Source: Paludibacteraceae bacterium
GTDB taxonomy: Bacteria; Bacteroidota; Bacteroidia; Bacteroidales; Paludibacteraceae
DNA: 64,000 nucleotides
Assembly (NCBI GenBank): GCA_024399545.1
Contig: JAKSNS010000003.1
Span: 1 to 64,000, forward strand
Direction: 5' to 3'
The position numbers and the translations under genes were made by a program. Below are positions 8,747 through 17,932 of this stretch, piece after piece; position 1 is the first letter of the stretch; every line of letters begins with the position of its first letter. The notes beneath the pieces were generated by a model that was not told the origin of the DNA, ran no database searches, and saw only the letters and a list, made by a program, of their open reading frames with translations.

Positions 8747-10270
8747 TTATTCCCACTCGATAGTTGCAGGTGGTTTTGAGGTGATGTCATAGACAATGCG
8801 GTTGACACCTTTGACCTCGTTGACTATGCGACGAGAGATGATTTCAAGCACGTCGTAAGGGATGCGAGCCCAGTCGGCGGTCATACCGTCAATGGATGTC
8901 ACGGCACGAATGCCCAAAGCATAATCGTATGTGCGCTCATCGCCCATCACACCAACGGACTGCAAGTTGGTAAGCACAGTGAAATACTGCCAGATGTCAC
9001 GGTCGAGACCTGCTTTTGCTATTTCCTCACGGAGAATTGCGTCACTCTCGCGGACGATATGGAGTTTAGGCTCTGTGATGTCGCCGATGATACGTATTGC
9101 GAGGCCTGGTCCAGGGAAGGGTTGACGCCAGACGATGTGCGAAGGAATGCCAAGTTTCTCGCCAAGCACACGCACCTCGTCTTTGAAGAGAACATTGAGA
9201 GGCTCTACCAGTTTGAACTTCATATCCTTTGGCAAACCGCCAACGTTATGGTGTGATTTTATTGTCTGAGCTGTCTTGGTGCCACTCTCTATCACGTCTG
9301 TATATAATGTGCCTTGGGCAAGGAAATCGAAGTCGCCGAGTTTGCGGCACTCCTCGTCAAAGCAATATACGAACTCATTACCAATGATTTTGCGCTTGCG
9401 TTCAGGTTCTGTGACACCTGCCAGTTTGCCGAGGAACCTATCCTTGGCATCAATACGTACCACGTTAATGCCGAAAAGGTCCTGACACATACCCATCACC
9501 TGGTCGCCCTCGTTCTTGCGCAACATACCATGGTCGATGAACATACAGGTGAGTTGCTTGCCGATGGCTTTCTGAATGAGGACAGCCACGACTGTCGAGT
9601 CAACACCTCCAGAGAGTCCGCAAAGCACTTTTCTGTCGCCCACCTGTTCACGGATTTTCTGTATCTGCATGTCGATGTAGTTCTCCATTGACCATGCCTT
9701 ACGGGCATTGCAGATACCAAAGACGAAGTTTGAGATAATGTCGTTGCCAAACTCAGAGCCACGCACCTCTGGGTGAAACTGCACAAGATAGAGACCTCGT
9801 TTCTCGTCCCAAGCTGCGGCGCAGATGTCGTTGTCGCTCACGGCACCAGTGGTGAACCCTGGGGCAACGGCGGCCACATAGTCGCCATGCGACATCCAAA
9901 CGTTCTGACGCTCAGGGAGTCCTTTGAAGAGTGGGCAACCATTCTTGACGTTTATCGGCATACGTCCGTACTCTTTGGTCGTGCCACGCTCGATGCGTCC
10001 GCCGAAGTGCTGAGTGGTGAGTTGCATACCGTAGCAGATGCCGAGGACAGGAATGCCGAGGTTGAAAATCTCAGGGTCGCAATGGAAAGCATCGTCAGCG
10101 TAAATGCTCTTAGGACCGCCCGAAAAGACGATACCCTCGACATCGCCAAGTGCTTTTATGTCGGCAGCAGTAATCTCGTGAGGTTTGAGTTCAGAATAGA
10201 CCCCCATTTCGCGTATGCGACGGGCTATCAACTGATTATACTGGCTACCAAAGTCTAATACTAATATCAT
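8747..10270 (-). CDS. guaA: GMP synthase (glutamine-hydrolysing)
   Basis: Converts XMP to GMP using ATP and glutamine. The 507-residue protein starts at the ATG at 10270 ([10 protein letters not shown]), where the family begins; the frame extends 11 codons further upstream without homology. The amidotransferase domain shows Cys79 in GICYGMQL and His166/Glu168 in QFHPEVR. The ATP pyrophosphatase domain has the PP-loop SGGVDS at residues 220-225. The C-terminal dimerisation domain ends with the usual [10 protein letters not shown]. It is the last purine gene in the run, separated from guaB by 252 bases that hold a repeat element. Confidence 0.97.
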   Translation of the reverse strand: MILVLDFGSQYNQLIARRIREMGVYSELKPHEITAADIKALGDVEGIVFSGGPKSIYADDAFHCDPEIFNLGIPVLGICYGMQLTTQHFGGRIERGTTKEYGRMPINVKNGCPLFKGLPERQNVWMSHGDYVAAVAPGFTTGAVSDNDICAAAWDEKRGLYLVQFHPEVRGSEFGNDIISNFVFGICNARKAWSMENYIDMQIQKIREQVGDRKVLCGLSGGVDSTVVAVLIQKAIGKQLTCMFIDHGMLRKNEGDQVMGMCQDLFGINVVRIDAKDRFLGKLAGVTEPERKRKIIGNEFVYCFDEECRKLGDFDFLAQGTLYTDVIESGTKTAQTIKSHHNVGGLPKDMKFKLVEPLNVLFKDEVRVLGEKLGIPSHIVWRQPFPGPGLAIRIIGDITEPKLHIVRESDAILREEIAKAGLDRDIWQYFTVLTNLQSVGVMGDERTYDYALGIRAVTSIDGMTADWARIPYDVLEIISRRIVNEVKGVNRIVYDITSKPPATIEWE

Positions 10271-10324
10271 AGTTTTGTTTGTTACTGTTGGCAAGAAAAC
10301 CAACGGTCAATAGTTATTTAAGTT

Positions 10325-10517
10325 CTATAACGAATTGAGTGTGTTGGGACAATGTATATTAACAGAACTGGATTCTCCCCACCCCCTGCCCCCTCCCCAG
10401 GGAGGGGAATACCTTATAAGTAATGTCTTATTACCCAGGGTTTCACCCTGGGCTGATTTATGTCGCGCTTACAGCGCTTTGAGTTTGCATGCAAATTACC
10501 CACACGAAACGTTATAG
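10325..10517. repeat. MITE-like element, copy 1 (between guaB and guaA)
   Basis: A 193-bp non-coding element bounded by the inverted ends CTATAACG (10325-10332) and CGTTATAG (10510-10517). Inside are a C-rich block (CCCCACCCCCTGCCCCC and following), a hairpin ACCCAGGGTTTCACCCTGGGCT, described here by its arms ACCCAGGG/CCCTGGG near 10434-10453, and GCGCT/AGCGC near 10467-10480. Copy 2 at 15054-15248 has the same order of parts. No protein is encoded. It ends 5 bases from the guaB stop codon and lies inside the purine gene run. Confidence 0.8.
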
Positions 10518-10522
10518 AGTCG

Positions 10523-11986
10523 TTATTTACTGTAATTAGGTGCCTCGACGGTGATGTCAACATCGTGCGGATGAGACTCGCGAAGACCTGCGTTAGTAAT
10601 ACGGACGAAACGTGCGTTCTGTGCGAGACGCTCGACAGTCTCAGCACCGCAATAGCCCATGCCGGAGCGTATTCCGCCACACAACTGATAAACCGTGTCA
10701 GCCAGTGCGCCCTTGAAAGCAACACGAGCCTCGATACCCTCTGGGACAAGTTTCTTGGCGGTCGTCTCTTTTGTCTGGAAATAGCGGTCAGCCGAGCCAC
10801 GTTTCATAGCCACGAGAGAGCCCATGCCGACGTATGTCTTGAACTTACGTCCCTGATACACAATTTCCTCGCCTGGGGACTCAGTGCAACCTGCGAACAA
10901 CGAGCCAAGCATAACGACCTGAGCACCTGCGGCAAGAGCCTTGACAATATCGCCAGAATATTTGATGCCACCATCGGCAATCACGCATACATTCTTGTCC
11001 TTGCAGTACTCTGCCACCTCGGCAACAGCGGTAAGCTGAGGCATTCCAACACCTGCAACGACACGTGTCGTGCAGATTGAGCCGGGACCTATGCCCACCT
11101 TCACGCAATTTGCGCCAGCCTCGATAAGTTCAGCCGCAGCCTCTTTGGTGACGATGTTTCCTGCCACGAGGTCAAGGTTAGGATAAGCCTTGCGGATTTT
11201 GCGTACAGTCTCAATGATGTTCTTAGAGTGTCCGTGAGCAGAATCGACAGTAATCACGTCAACGCCAGCCCTGACAAGAGCAGCCACACGGTCCATCGTG
11301 TCAGCACCCACGCCGACGGCAGCACCACAGCGCAGACGACCACGGGAGTCCTTGCATGCGTTAGGATAGTTGACCACATTGTCAATATCCTTAGAGGTGA
11401 TGAGACCTACCAGATGGTTCTCGTCGTCAACGATAGGGAGTTTCTCAATGCGGTGTTTCCAGAGGATGTCGCGTGCGTCGTTGAGCGATGTACCCACACG
11501 AGCAGTCACAAGACCGTCCTTGGTCATCACGTCGCAGACGTTTGTGTCGTCAATGGTCAGGTACTTGAGGTCACGGTTGGTGATGATGCCCACCAGATGG
11601 TTCTCGCCGTCAACGACTGGGAGACCAGAGATGCGGTATTTGTGCAGCAACGTCTCGCAATCACGCAAAGTCGAGTTGGTATTCAGCACAATAGGGTTGG
11701 CAATCATACCAGACTCGTAACGTTTGACCAAGTCAACCTCGCCTGCCTGATCCTCGATGGACATATTTTTGTGAATGAAACCAAGACCTCCCTCACGGGC
11801 AATGGCGATGGCGAGAGTAGCCTCGGTGACAGTATCCATGGCGGCACTGACGATAGGGATATTTAGCGATATGTTAGGCGTGAGTTTAGTCTTGAGCGAA
11901 ACCTGCGCAGGGACAACCTCCGACTTCTGAGGTACGAGAAGCACGTCATCGAACGTCAAGCCTACCTGTATATTATCAAAGTTCAT
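10523..11986 (-). CDS. guaB: IMP dehydrogenase
   Basis: Oxidises IMP to XMP with NAD+, the first step of the GMP branch. It has 487 residues, the normal length. The (beta/alpha)8 barrel begins at the N-terminus ([10 protein letters not shown]) and is interrupted at about residues 93-205 by two CBS domains (ANPIVLN, then [11 protein letters not shown]), which often bind adenine nucleotides. The active-site loop [17 protein letters not shown] contains the catalytic Cys305. It starts 2 bases after the purA stop codon, so the two genes are coupled. Downstream lies a MITE-like repeat before guaA. Confidence 0.97.
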   Translation of the reverse strand: MNFDNIQVGLTFDDVLLVPQKSEVVPAQVSLKTKLTPNISLNIPIVSAAMDTVTEATLAIAIAREGGLGFIHKNMSIEDQAGEVDLVKRYESGMIANPIVLNTNSTLRDCETLLHKYRISGLPVVDGENHLVGIITNRDLKYLTIDDTNVCDVMTKDGLVTARVGTSLNDARDILWKHRIEKLPIVDDENHLVGLITSKDIDNVVNYPNACKDSRGRLRCGAAVGVGADTMDRVAALVRAGVDVITVDSAHGHSKNIIETVRKIRKAYPNLDLVAGNIVTKEAAAELIEAGANCVKVGIGPGSICTTRVVAGVGMPQLTAVAEVAEYCKDKNVCVIADGGIKYSGDIVKALAAGAQVVMLGSLFAGCTESPGEEIVYQGRKFKTYVGMGSLVAMKRGSADRYFQTKETTAKKLVPEGIEARVAFKGALADTVYQLCGGIRSGMGYCGAETVERLAQNARFVRITNAGLRESHPHDVDITVEAPNYSK

Positions 11987-11988
11987 AA

Positions 11989-13275
11989 TTAAAATATCTC
12001 TTTACGGTTAATAGTCTGAGTACGGTCAGGACCTACGCTGACCACAGCCACCTGAACGCCGGTCAGTTCCTCAATGCGGCGAATGTAGGCTTTAGCCTGA
12101 GCTGGCAGACGGTCGTAGTCACGAATCTCGGTAATCTCCTCTGTCCACCCTGGCAACTCCTCATATACAGGTTTGCAACGCTCCAGGGCAGAGAGGCATG
12201 AAGGGACGTAGTCAATACGCTTGCCGTCCAACTCGTAACCAACGCAAATCTTGAGTTTCTCCATGCCGCTGAGCACGTCGAAAAGCATGATGGAAAGGTT
12301 AGTGACACCAGAGACACGACATGCGTGACGGAGGGCGACACAATCGAGATAGCCAACACGGCGAGGACGACCGGTCACTGTGCCGTATTCATGGCCACGC
12401 TCGCGGATGTAGTTTGCCAAGTCACCCTCAATCTCGGTAGGGAAAGGACCCGCACCGACACGTGTCGTGTATGCCTTGCAGATACCGAGGACGTTGTCGA
12501 TGTAACGAGGTGCGATGCCTGCGCCGAGAGGCACGGATGCAGCGGTAGGCGAAGATGAGGTGACAAATGGATAAGTGCCGTTGTCAATGCAGAGCATTAC
12601 GCCCTGAGCACCCTCGAAGAGCACTTTTTTGCCTTCCTGAATGAGTTTGTTAAGAAGGATTGATGTGTCGCAGATGTGCTTGCGAAGTTTCTCGCCATAA
12701 CCGAGATACTCCTTGTAGAGTTCGTCGAAGTTCATCTCCTGCTTGCCGAACATCTTCAACTCCATATTCTTCTGTGCCAAAGCGTCACGGAGGCGTTCAG
12801 CGAAATATTCAGGGTCCAGCAGGTCGCCCATACGTATTCCGATACGGGCAGCCTTGTCGGTGTAGGCAGGACCGATACCCTTCTTGGTGGTGCCAATCTG
12901 CTTACCGCCCTTCAGCGACTCGTAAGCGCCGTCCAACTCGATGTGGTAAGGCATTATGACAGCCGCACGGTCGGATATGAAAAGTTGATAATCACGAATG
13001 CCACGTTCCTCGAGTTTTTCCAGTTCGCCGATAGCAGCCTTTGGGTTGATGACCATACCGTTAGCCATAACGTTGACGATATGCGGACTGAAGATTCCCG
13101 AAGGAATGGACTGCAGGGCGTATTTGTTGCCGTCGAAAGTGATTGTGTGGCCGGCATTGTTTCCGCCCTGGAAACGTACCACGACATCAGCCTGTTGCGC
13201 GAGGTAGTCGGTCATCTTGCCTTTTCCCTCGTCACCCCACTGAATGCCGCAGACCACAAGTGTTTTGTTATTCAT
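11989..13275 (-). CDS. purA: Adenylosuccinate synthase
   Basis: Joins IMP and aspartate using GTP, the first step of the AMP branch. It has 428 residues. The N-terminal GTP-binding motif is WGDEGKGK (residues 13-20), followed by GGNNAGHT with the catalytic His and by the IMP-binding region TTKKGIGPAY. The C-terminal half includes GAGPFPTE and RPRRVGYLD. It starts 17 bases after the purB stop codon and ends 2 bases before guaB, so purB-purA-guaB form a tight operon. Confidence 0.97.
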   Translation of the reverse strand: MNNKTLVVCGIQWGDEGKGKMTDYLAQQADVVVRFQGGNNAGHTITFDGNKYALQSIPSGIFSPHIVNVMANGMVINPKAAIGELEKLEERGIRDYQLFISDRAAVIMPYHIELDGAYESLKGGKQIGTTKKGIGPAYTDKAARIGIRMGDLLDPEYFAERLRDALAQKNMELKMFGKQEMNFDELYKEYLGYGEKLRKHICDTSILLNKLIQEGKKVLFEGAQGVMLCIDNGTYPFVTSSSPTAASVPLGAGIAPRYIDNVLGICKAYTTRVGAGPFPTEIEGDLANYIRERGHEYGTVTGRPRRVGYLDCVALRHACRVSGVTNLSIMLFDVLSGMEKLKICVGYELDGKRIDYVPSCLSALERCKPVYEELPGWTEEITEIRDYDRLPAQAKAYIRRIEELTGVQVAVVSVGPDRTQTINRKEIF

Positions 13276-13292
13276 AGTTTTATGTAGTTATC

Positions 13293-14588
13293 TCATTCAA
13301 TTCCACAGCGTTTGTAAATCAGGTCGAGTTGCGAGAAGTAGTAATCGAGAGTGAAGCAGGCATCAAGCTCCTCTTTGCTGAGATACGACATCACCTTCTC
13401 GTTCTGCGAAAGCAACTCTTGGTAATCCAACCCTTCGGTCCATGCCTTCATGGCAATAGGCTGAACTGTATCGTAAGCCTCCTCGCGCACGAAACCTTTG
13501 GCAATGAGGGCGTTCATGACACGCTGGGCGAAGATGATTTTCTTGGTGCGGTATATGTTGTTGAGCATCTGCTCTGGGAAAATCACCAGATTGTCGAGGA
13601 TGCCCTTGAAGCGGTTCAGCATATAGTCGAGAAGCATAGTCGCATCAGGCAATATGATACGCTCGGTTGACGAGTGCGAGATGTCACGCTCATGCCAAAG
13701 AGCGACGTTTTCGTAGAAAGCAGCCATGTAACCACGCATGACACGGGCGCAGCCGCAGATGTTCTCGGACGAGATAGGGTTGCGCTTGTGAGGCATGGCC
13801 GACGAACCTTTCTGACCTTTGCCGAAAGCCTCTTCAACCTCGTGAACCTCAGTGCGTTGCAGGTTGCGCACCTCCATAGCCATCTGCTCAAGCGATGAAG
13901 CGATGACCGCAAGCGTGGCCATGTAGTAAGCGTGACGGTCACGCTGTATGACCTGCGTGGAAATCAGCGCATGGTCAATGCCCAACGAACGGCAGACATA
14001 CTCCTCGACGAACGGAGGGATGTTGGCGAAATTGCCGACTGCGCCACTCATCTTGCCGACCTCGATATTCTTTGTAGCAGCCTCGAAACGCTCGATGTTG
14101 CGCATCATCTCCTGGTACCAGAGAACCCATTTCAGACCGAACGAAGTGATGTCGGCATGTATTCCGTGGGTACGTCCTATGCAAGGCTGGTGCTTGAACT
14201 CCAACGCACGGCGGCGTAAAACAGCGACGAACTCCTGCAAATCGTTGCGCAAAATCTCGTTTGCCTGTTTTATCAGATAGCCGTTGGCAGTGTCAACAAC
14301 GTCGGTAGAAGTCAGTCCGTAGTGTACCCATTTGCGCTCCTCGCCAAGTGATTCAGACACTGTGCGTGTGAATGCCACAACGTCATGGCGGGTCTGCTGT
14401 TCAATTTCGTAAATACGTGGAACAGAAAACTTTGCGTCACGCCACAGTTTTTTGACATCCTCTTCAGGGACAACTCCCAACTTGCTCCATGCCTCTGCTG
14501 CATAGAGTTCGACCTTGAGGTAAGCATTGAACTTATTCTCCTCGGTCCAAACATCGCGCATTATTTTGCGGCTATATCTTTCTATCAT
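13293..14588 (-). CDS. purB: Adenylosuccinate lyase
   Basis: Cleaves adenylosuccinate to AMP and fumarate and also acts on SAICAR in the purine pathway. It has 431 residues. The fumarase/aspartase-superfamily signature is at residues 262-271 ([10 protein letters not shown]), with the flexible loop Ser residues there. [10 protein letters not shown] and IGRTHGIHA, which carries an active-site His, are also present. It begins the purB-purA-guaB(-guaA) run and follows a strong promoter at 14612-14643. Confidence 0.97.
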   Translation of the reverse strand: MIERYSRKIMRDVWTEENKFNAYLKVELYAAEAWSKLGVVPEEDVKKLWRDAKFSVPRIYEIEQQTRHDVVAFTRTVSESLGEERKWVHYGLTSTDVVDTANGYLIKQANEILRNDLQEFVAVLRRRALEFKHQPCIGRTHGIHADITSFGLKWVLWYQEMMRNIERFEAATKNIEVGKMSGAVGNFANIPPFVEEYVCRSLGIDHALISTQVIQRDRHAYYMATLAVIASSLEQMAMEVRNLQRTEVHEVEEAFGKGQKGSSAMPHKRNPISSENICGCARVMRGYMAAFYENVALWHERDISHSSTERIILPDATMLLDYMLNRFKGILDNLVIFPEQMLNNIYRTKKIIFAQRVMNALIAKGFVREEAYDTVQPIAMKAWTEGLDYQELLSQNEKVMSYLSKEELDACFTLDYYFSQLDLIYKRCGIE

Positions 14589-14611
14589 AGTTCATTGGAT
14601 TTATTCAAAGT

Positions 14612-14643
14612 GCAAAGGTACGCATTTTCTCCGAAAATTCAAA
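14612..14643 (-). promoter_or_regulatory. Promoter of the purine operon
   Basis: On the minus strand TTTG at 14643-14640, 19 bases, then TACCTTTGC at 14620-14612. This is a consensus Bacteroidota promoter 24 bases upstream of the purB ATG. No purine riboswitch is visible in the short leader. Confidence 0.75.
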
Positions 14644-14889
14644 ACATTTTTCTTCAATATTTCTACACAACCATTCGTTTTTTTGAATTTACGAATATTC
14701 GTGGGAACGTAAAAGTGTCCATAGGTTGCTTTTCGGAGTTTGGGGCTTCAAGTTCTATGACGCTCCCCAATATAGTTTTTCCCTTTTCCGCGCTGTTTTT
14801 CCGCGAAATGGCGTTAAATAATCATAAAGATGGCATAAATTTACTATAGTTTCGCATATTGACTTTGGCGTTGACATTGACTGTTCAAA

Positions 14890-15038
14890 GGGGTAGCGGA
14901 ATGGCTTAGCTGACGCACGCCACAGAAATGTGGCACTTGTATTGCAATGTTACCCAGGGTTTACACCCTGGGCTGATTTATGTCGCTCCTTCAGAGCTTA
15001 GAGTTTACAAGCTAAGTTAAACACACGAAACGTTATAG
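14890..15038. repeat. Repeat block with partial MITE copy
   Basis: A 31-base block (14890-14920, containing ATGGCTTAGCTGACGCACGC) recurs at 36726-36757. It is followed at 14951-15038 by the right-hand half of the MITE-like element (ACCCAGGG hairpin to CGTTATAG). This lies within the long gene-free stretch 14589-15785, in which no gene is seen. Confidence 0.7.
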
Positions 15039-15053
15039 AGTCTCATTTTGGCT

Positions 15054-15248
15054 CTATAACGAATTGAGTGAGTTGAAACGATGTATATTCACAGAATTGG
15101 ATTCTCCCCACCCCCTGCCCCCTCCCCAAGGAGGGGAATACCGTATGGATAATGCCTTGTTACCCAGGGTTTACACCCTGGGCTGATTTAGGTCGCTCCT
15201 TCAGAGCTTAGAGTTTACAAGCTAAGTTAAACACACGAAACGTTATAG
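15054..15248. repeat. MITE-like element, copy 2
   Basis: A 195-bp element with inverted ends CTATAACG (15054-15061) and CGTTATAG (15241-15248). Its internal C-rich block and ACCCAGGG/CCCTGGG hairpin line up with copy 1 at 10325-10517 with scattered differences. The GCGCT/AGCGC stem of copy 1 is replaced here by GCTC/GAGC, so pairing is kept although the bases differ. Confidence 0.8.
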
Positions 15249-15260
15249 AGTCTCACTTTT

Positions 15261-15705
15261 CGATTTCAATAATTTCAATAATTTCACCTGAAAATCTATA
15301 GGGTAGTATTTTTGGGGGAAGACACATTATATATATTACTATATATACTTATATAAATATATATACTTTTTTTTAATGTTTCCTTGTTTTTCTTTTTTGC
15401 CGAAGAGAGAGAACAGACAAAACGACCCCCAACTTTTCAGGTGAAATTATTGAAATTATTGAAATCGGCTGAGCTGTTTCAGATGATATTTTCAGTTTTT
15501 ATGGTACGGTAGGGCTTGCTCTTTTCTTGCTCTTTTGTGTTATTGGTTTTTTATGCGAATTAAGCAAAATCCCGAATGGCTGTCACGCGTCAAAGGTGAC
15601 GTTTTCTTTCGACTTTCACGTCATTTCGACGTTTCGATAATTTTGTTGATTTTAATAATTTTGATTAAAAACCGAGGTTTGCCGAATGGGGTCAATAATT
15701 TCACA
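15261..15705. repeat. Inverted-repeat arms of a second dispersed repeat family
   Basis: Arms built from TTTCAATAA repeated twice, then TTTCACCTGAAAA and a G-run, occur at 15261-15317 (+) and, inverted, at 15426-15467. The 105 bases between them are extremely A/T-rich (TATATA tracts). Beyond the second arm, 15496-15540 (TTTTTATGGTACGGTAGGG and following) matches the inside of the related element at 60943-61150, and a degraded third arm (GTCAATAATTTCAC) lies near 15690-15703. No protein is encoded. Confidence 0.7.
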
Positions 15706-15746
15706 AAAAAAGCATACCTATGCCCAATATTTGCACACCTAACCTC

Positions 15747-15755
15747 TACCTTTGC
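15747..15755 (+). promoter_or_regulatory. -7 box of the AAA+ ATPase gene
   Basis: TACCTTTGC lies 30 bases upstream of the ATG at 15786. No TTTG is found at the usual 19-20 base spacing, so this is a -7-only call. Confidence 0.45.
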
Positions 15756-15785
15756 ACCCGATTTCAAATCTTATTTTACAAAACT

Positions 15786-17423
15786 ATGAAAAAACAAATA
15801 AACACCTTAGAAACACTGAAAAATCTGGTTATCCTCACTGCCTACTCTGGAGAGATAATGCCTGAGGAGGTTGAACCAATTGCCGAAAAAGCCCGTGCGC
15901 AACTTGGTTTGCAGACAGCAATCCAGGCGGTATTGTTATCCGCCTTTGCTGATATGTATGACGAGGAGTATATTTCGCCAAGCGATATTGCCGAACATTT
16001 TGGCGTAAAGCGCATTGAAGTACTTTCGGTACTTAACGAGTTGGATTTCTTTGTCAAACGTCGCATAATACTCAAATTCAAAGATAAAGATAAACGGACG
16101 GTTTTCAGATTGGCAAAAGGGGTGATGGAAGCTTTGCAAAAGGGGCATTTGCCAGAAGATAAGCAAAGGAGCGACCTAAGCATTGACGAACTTCTGGAGG
16201 AGGTTTTTGATTTAGTCGAGGCAAATGGAAAGATGAAGCCAGGCGAAGGTTTGTTTTCAATGTTCGTCACATCGTTACTGAAAAACAACCAGCACTTGCA
16301 TTTGGCTCAAAGGCTTGTGGAACAAAACCTTGACAATGATTCACTCTATTTTTTCTTTGTGATGCTGAAGAATATGATTATTGATAACGAATCATCATTC
16401 AGCAGCGAAGACTTGCATGACTACTACACCAATACTTTTGCGCAAAGAAGAATATTGCGACAACTGCGTTCAGAGTCTTTCTCTCTGATAACCAATCACA
16501 TAATAGAGCCGTCATTTAACGATGGGCAAGCAAGCAACGACCAATGGTCTTTTACGGAAGAATGCGTATCAGACCTTTTGAGCGAGGTGGAAATTGCAGC
16601 GGAGAAAGATTCTAAACAAGGATTGATCCTTGCAGAGAAGATTGAGCAAAAGGAACTATTTTACTCTGATGACATTATGCGTCAAATTAACCGTTTGCGT
16701 AATGTGATGGACAAAGAAAGGATGAGCGATGTGCTCACAGCCTTGGAGAAACACCAAATGCGGAAATGTTTCACCTGCATATTCTATGGTGCTCCCGGCA
16801 CAGGCAAGACTGAGACCGTCAGGCAGTTGGCACGGGAGACAGGGCGTGACATAATGCTTGTTGACATTCCGTCGATTCGCAGCAAATGGGTTGGCGTCAG
16901 TGAGAAAAACATAAAGGCAATTTTCACCCGTTATAAAAAAATGGCTAATGGAAGAAATGATGCTCCTATCCTGCTTTTCAACGAGGCTGACGCATTGCTC
17001 ACATGTCGCAACACCTCGTCATCAGGCCGCGTTGACAAGATGGAAAACGCAATGCAAGACATAATACTGCAAGAGATGGAGAGTCTGGAGGGGATAATGA
17101 TTGCAACGACAAACATCACGTCAAACCTTGACAAGGCTTTTGAGCGTAGATTCCTCTACAAAGTGGAGTTTGAGAAACCGTCAGCCGAGGCTCGGAAGAA
17201 TATTTGGCAATCTATGATACCTGAACTGAGCGACGAGGTTGCCGGTTCGCTTGCTCGGAAATATGATTTCAGTGGTGGTGAAATAGAGAATATCGCACGT
17301 AAATACCTCATTGATAATATTATTGACTGTGACGAAGCTGACGAAAGTTTGATTTTTAGTCTTTGCGAAAAGGAACGGTTCAATTTGAAAACAATAAAAA
17401 GCGTTGGGTTTAATGTGAAATGA
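15786..17423 (+). CDS. AAA+ ATPase with N-terminal winged-helix-like region
   Basis: A 545-residue protein. The C-terminal third is a classical AAA+ module: Walker A GAPGTGKTE at residues 335-343, Walker B ILLFNEADAL near 394 (Asn in place of the first acidic residue; Glu and Asp kept), sensor ATTN near 439 and the arginine-finger region FERRF near 451. The N-terminal part (about 1-110) includes a helix-turn-helix-like stretch (ISPSDIAEHFGVKRIEVLSVLNEL), and the middle (110-300) is helical without a recognised domain. The start at 15786 avoids a poor 22-residue extension and sits after a -7 box. The last 4 bases overlap the next small gene. No protease or nuclease motif is present, so it is likely a remodelling ATPase; the partner is unknown. 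Confidence 0.75.
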   Translation: MKKQINTLETLKNLVILTAYSGEIMPEEVEPIAEKARAQLGLQTAIQAVLLSAFADMYDEEYISPSDIAEHFGVKRIEVLSVLNELDFFVKRRIILKFKDKDKRTVFRLAKGVMEALQKGHLPEDKQRSDLSIDELLEEVFDLVEANGKMKPGEGLFSMFVTSLLKNNQHLHLAQRLVEQNLDNDSLYFFFVMLKNMIIDNESSFSSEDLHDYYTNTFAQRRILRQLRSESFSLITNHIIEPSFNDGQASNDQWSFTEECVSDLLSEVEIAAEKDSKQGLILAEKIEQKELFYSDDIMRQINRLRNVMDKERMSDVLTALEKHQMRKCFTCIFYGAPGTGKTETVRQLARETGRDIMLVDIPSIRSKWVGVSEKNIKAIFTRYKKMANGRNDAPILLFNEADALLTCRNTSSSGRVDKMENAMQDIILQEMESLEGIMIATTNITSNLDKAFERRFLYKVEFEKPSAEARKNIWQSMIPELSDEVAGSLARKYDFSGGEIENIARKYLIDNIIDCDEADESLIFSLCEKERFNLKTIKSVGFNVK

Positions 17424-17647
17424 ATATGGAAAAATATGGTGAATGCCTCAAAAAGGCACTTAAAACTTATTTCGACAAGAAGGAAGAAGAGTCCTTAAAG
17501 GAAGAGAAATTGATTAAAGTCTCATTGAAGATTGGCAAGGACGAAATGTATCTTACAGGCTCACAATCAACTATGCAATCAGTCGCAGGTTTACTTGAAC
17601 GGCTGTCCGTGCGGATAATGGACTCTACAGACAAACAAAATTTATAA
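17420..17647 (+). CDS. Small partner protein of the AAA+ ATPase, 75 aa
   Basis: Unrecognised. The 75-residue protein is rich in Lys and Glu, with a charged helical N-terminal half (LKKALKTYFDKKEEES) and a mixed C-terminal half. Its ATG overlaps the TGA of the AAA+ gene (ATGA), which implies translational coupling and a shared function. It has no signal peptide and no membrane segment. Confidence 0.55.
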   Translation: MNMEKYGECLKKALKTYFDKKEEESLKEEKLIKVSLKIGKDEMYLTGSQSTMQSVAGLLERLSVRIMDSTDKQNL

Positions 17648-17679
17648 GCGAAAAACAATGCCAAATCGGATATTTTTTG

Positions 17680-17688
17680 TAACTTTGC
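17680..17688 (+). promoter_or_regulatory. -7 box before possible structured RNA
   Basis: TAACTTTGC at 17680-17688. Transcription from it would begin near 17693-17696, about 240 bases upstream of the next ATG at 17933. No good -33 TTTG is seen. Confidence 0.5.
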
Positions 17689-17692
17689 AGCC

Positions 17693-17900
17693 GTAAACGG
17701 AGGTATTACCTTGTACCGATGATGTTTGCGATTGCACCACGCCGGTGAGGGGAAGAAGGTGGGTTGCAGACATATTGATTTTCAAGCGTTTATTCGTTTT
17801 GTTTTGAGTGAAGGAAATCTGGCGATTACTTATTAGGTTCAAGACAAAGGCGGTAGATGTCTGTGTAGTATGTATATTTGCCATAAAGTGAACTAAAGAA
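17693..17900 (+). ncRNA. Possible structured non-coding RNA or long leader
   Basis: This is the 285-base gap between two genes; no protein frame fits. After a -7 box there is potential RNA structure: AGGT/ACCT at 17701-17711; an 8-bp outer stem ATGTTTGC (17722-17729) with GCAGACAT (17766-17773), including a G-U pair, enclosing CCAC/GTGG and a purine-rich loop; and AGACA/TGTCT further on near 17851-17872. There is no terminator before the downstream gene. It could be a 6S-like RNA (Bacteroidales have one), a leader, or chance. SRP and RNase P signature sequences are absent. The ends are guesses. Confidence 0.3.
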
Positions 17901-17932
17901 GCTCGAATTATTAATAACATAAAAGATTTATT

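Noticed and set aside
9314..9691. Plus-strand frames of 100-200 codons opposite guaA, guaB, purA and purB (for example 9314-9691, 10460-11080, 12676-13287)
   Set aside because: They lie antisense to well-supported purine genes, lack recognisable protein features and promoters, and arise from codon structure of the real gene.
15535..15789. An 84-codon plus-strand frame before the AAA+ gene
   Set aside because: It runs through repeat-family sequence and into the AAA+ promoter, and its composition follows the repeat rather than a protein.
17693..17900. SRP RNA, tmRNA, RNase P RNA or a cobalamin/TPP riboswitch in the leader before the nuclease gene
   Set aside because: The expected signatures (GGAA tetraloop with AGCAG, tRNA-like ends, GAGGAAAGTCC, GCCACTG box, CTGAGA) were not found; only a generic structured-RNA call remains.
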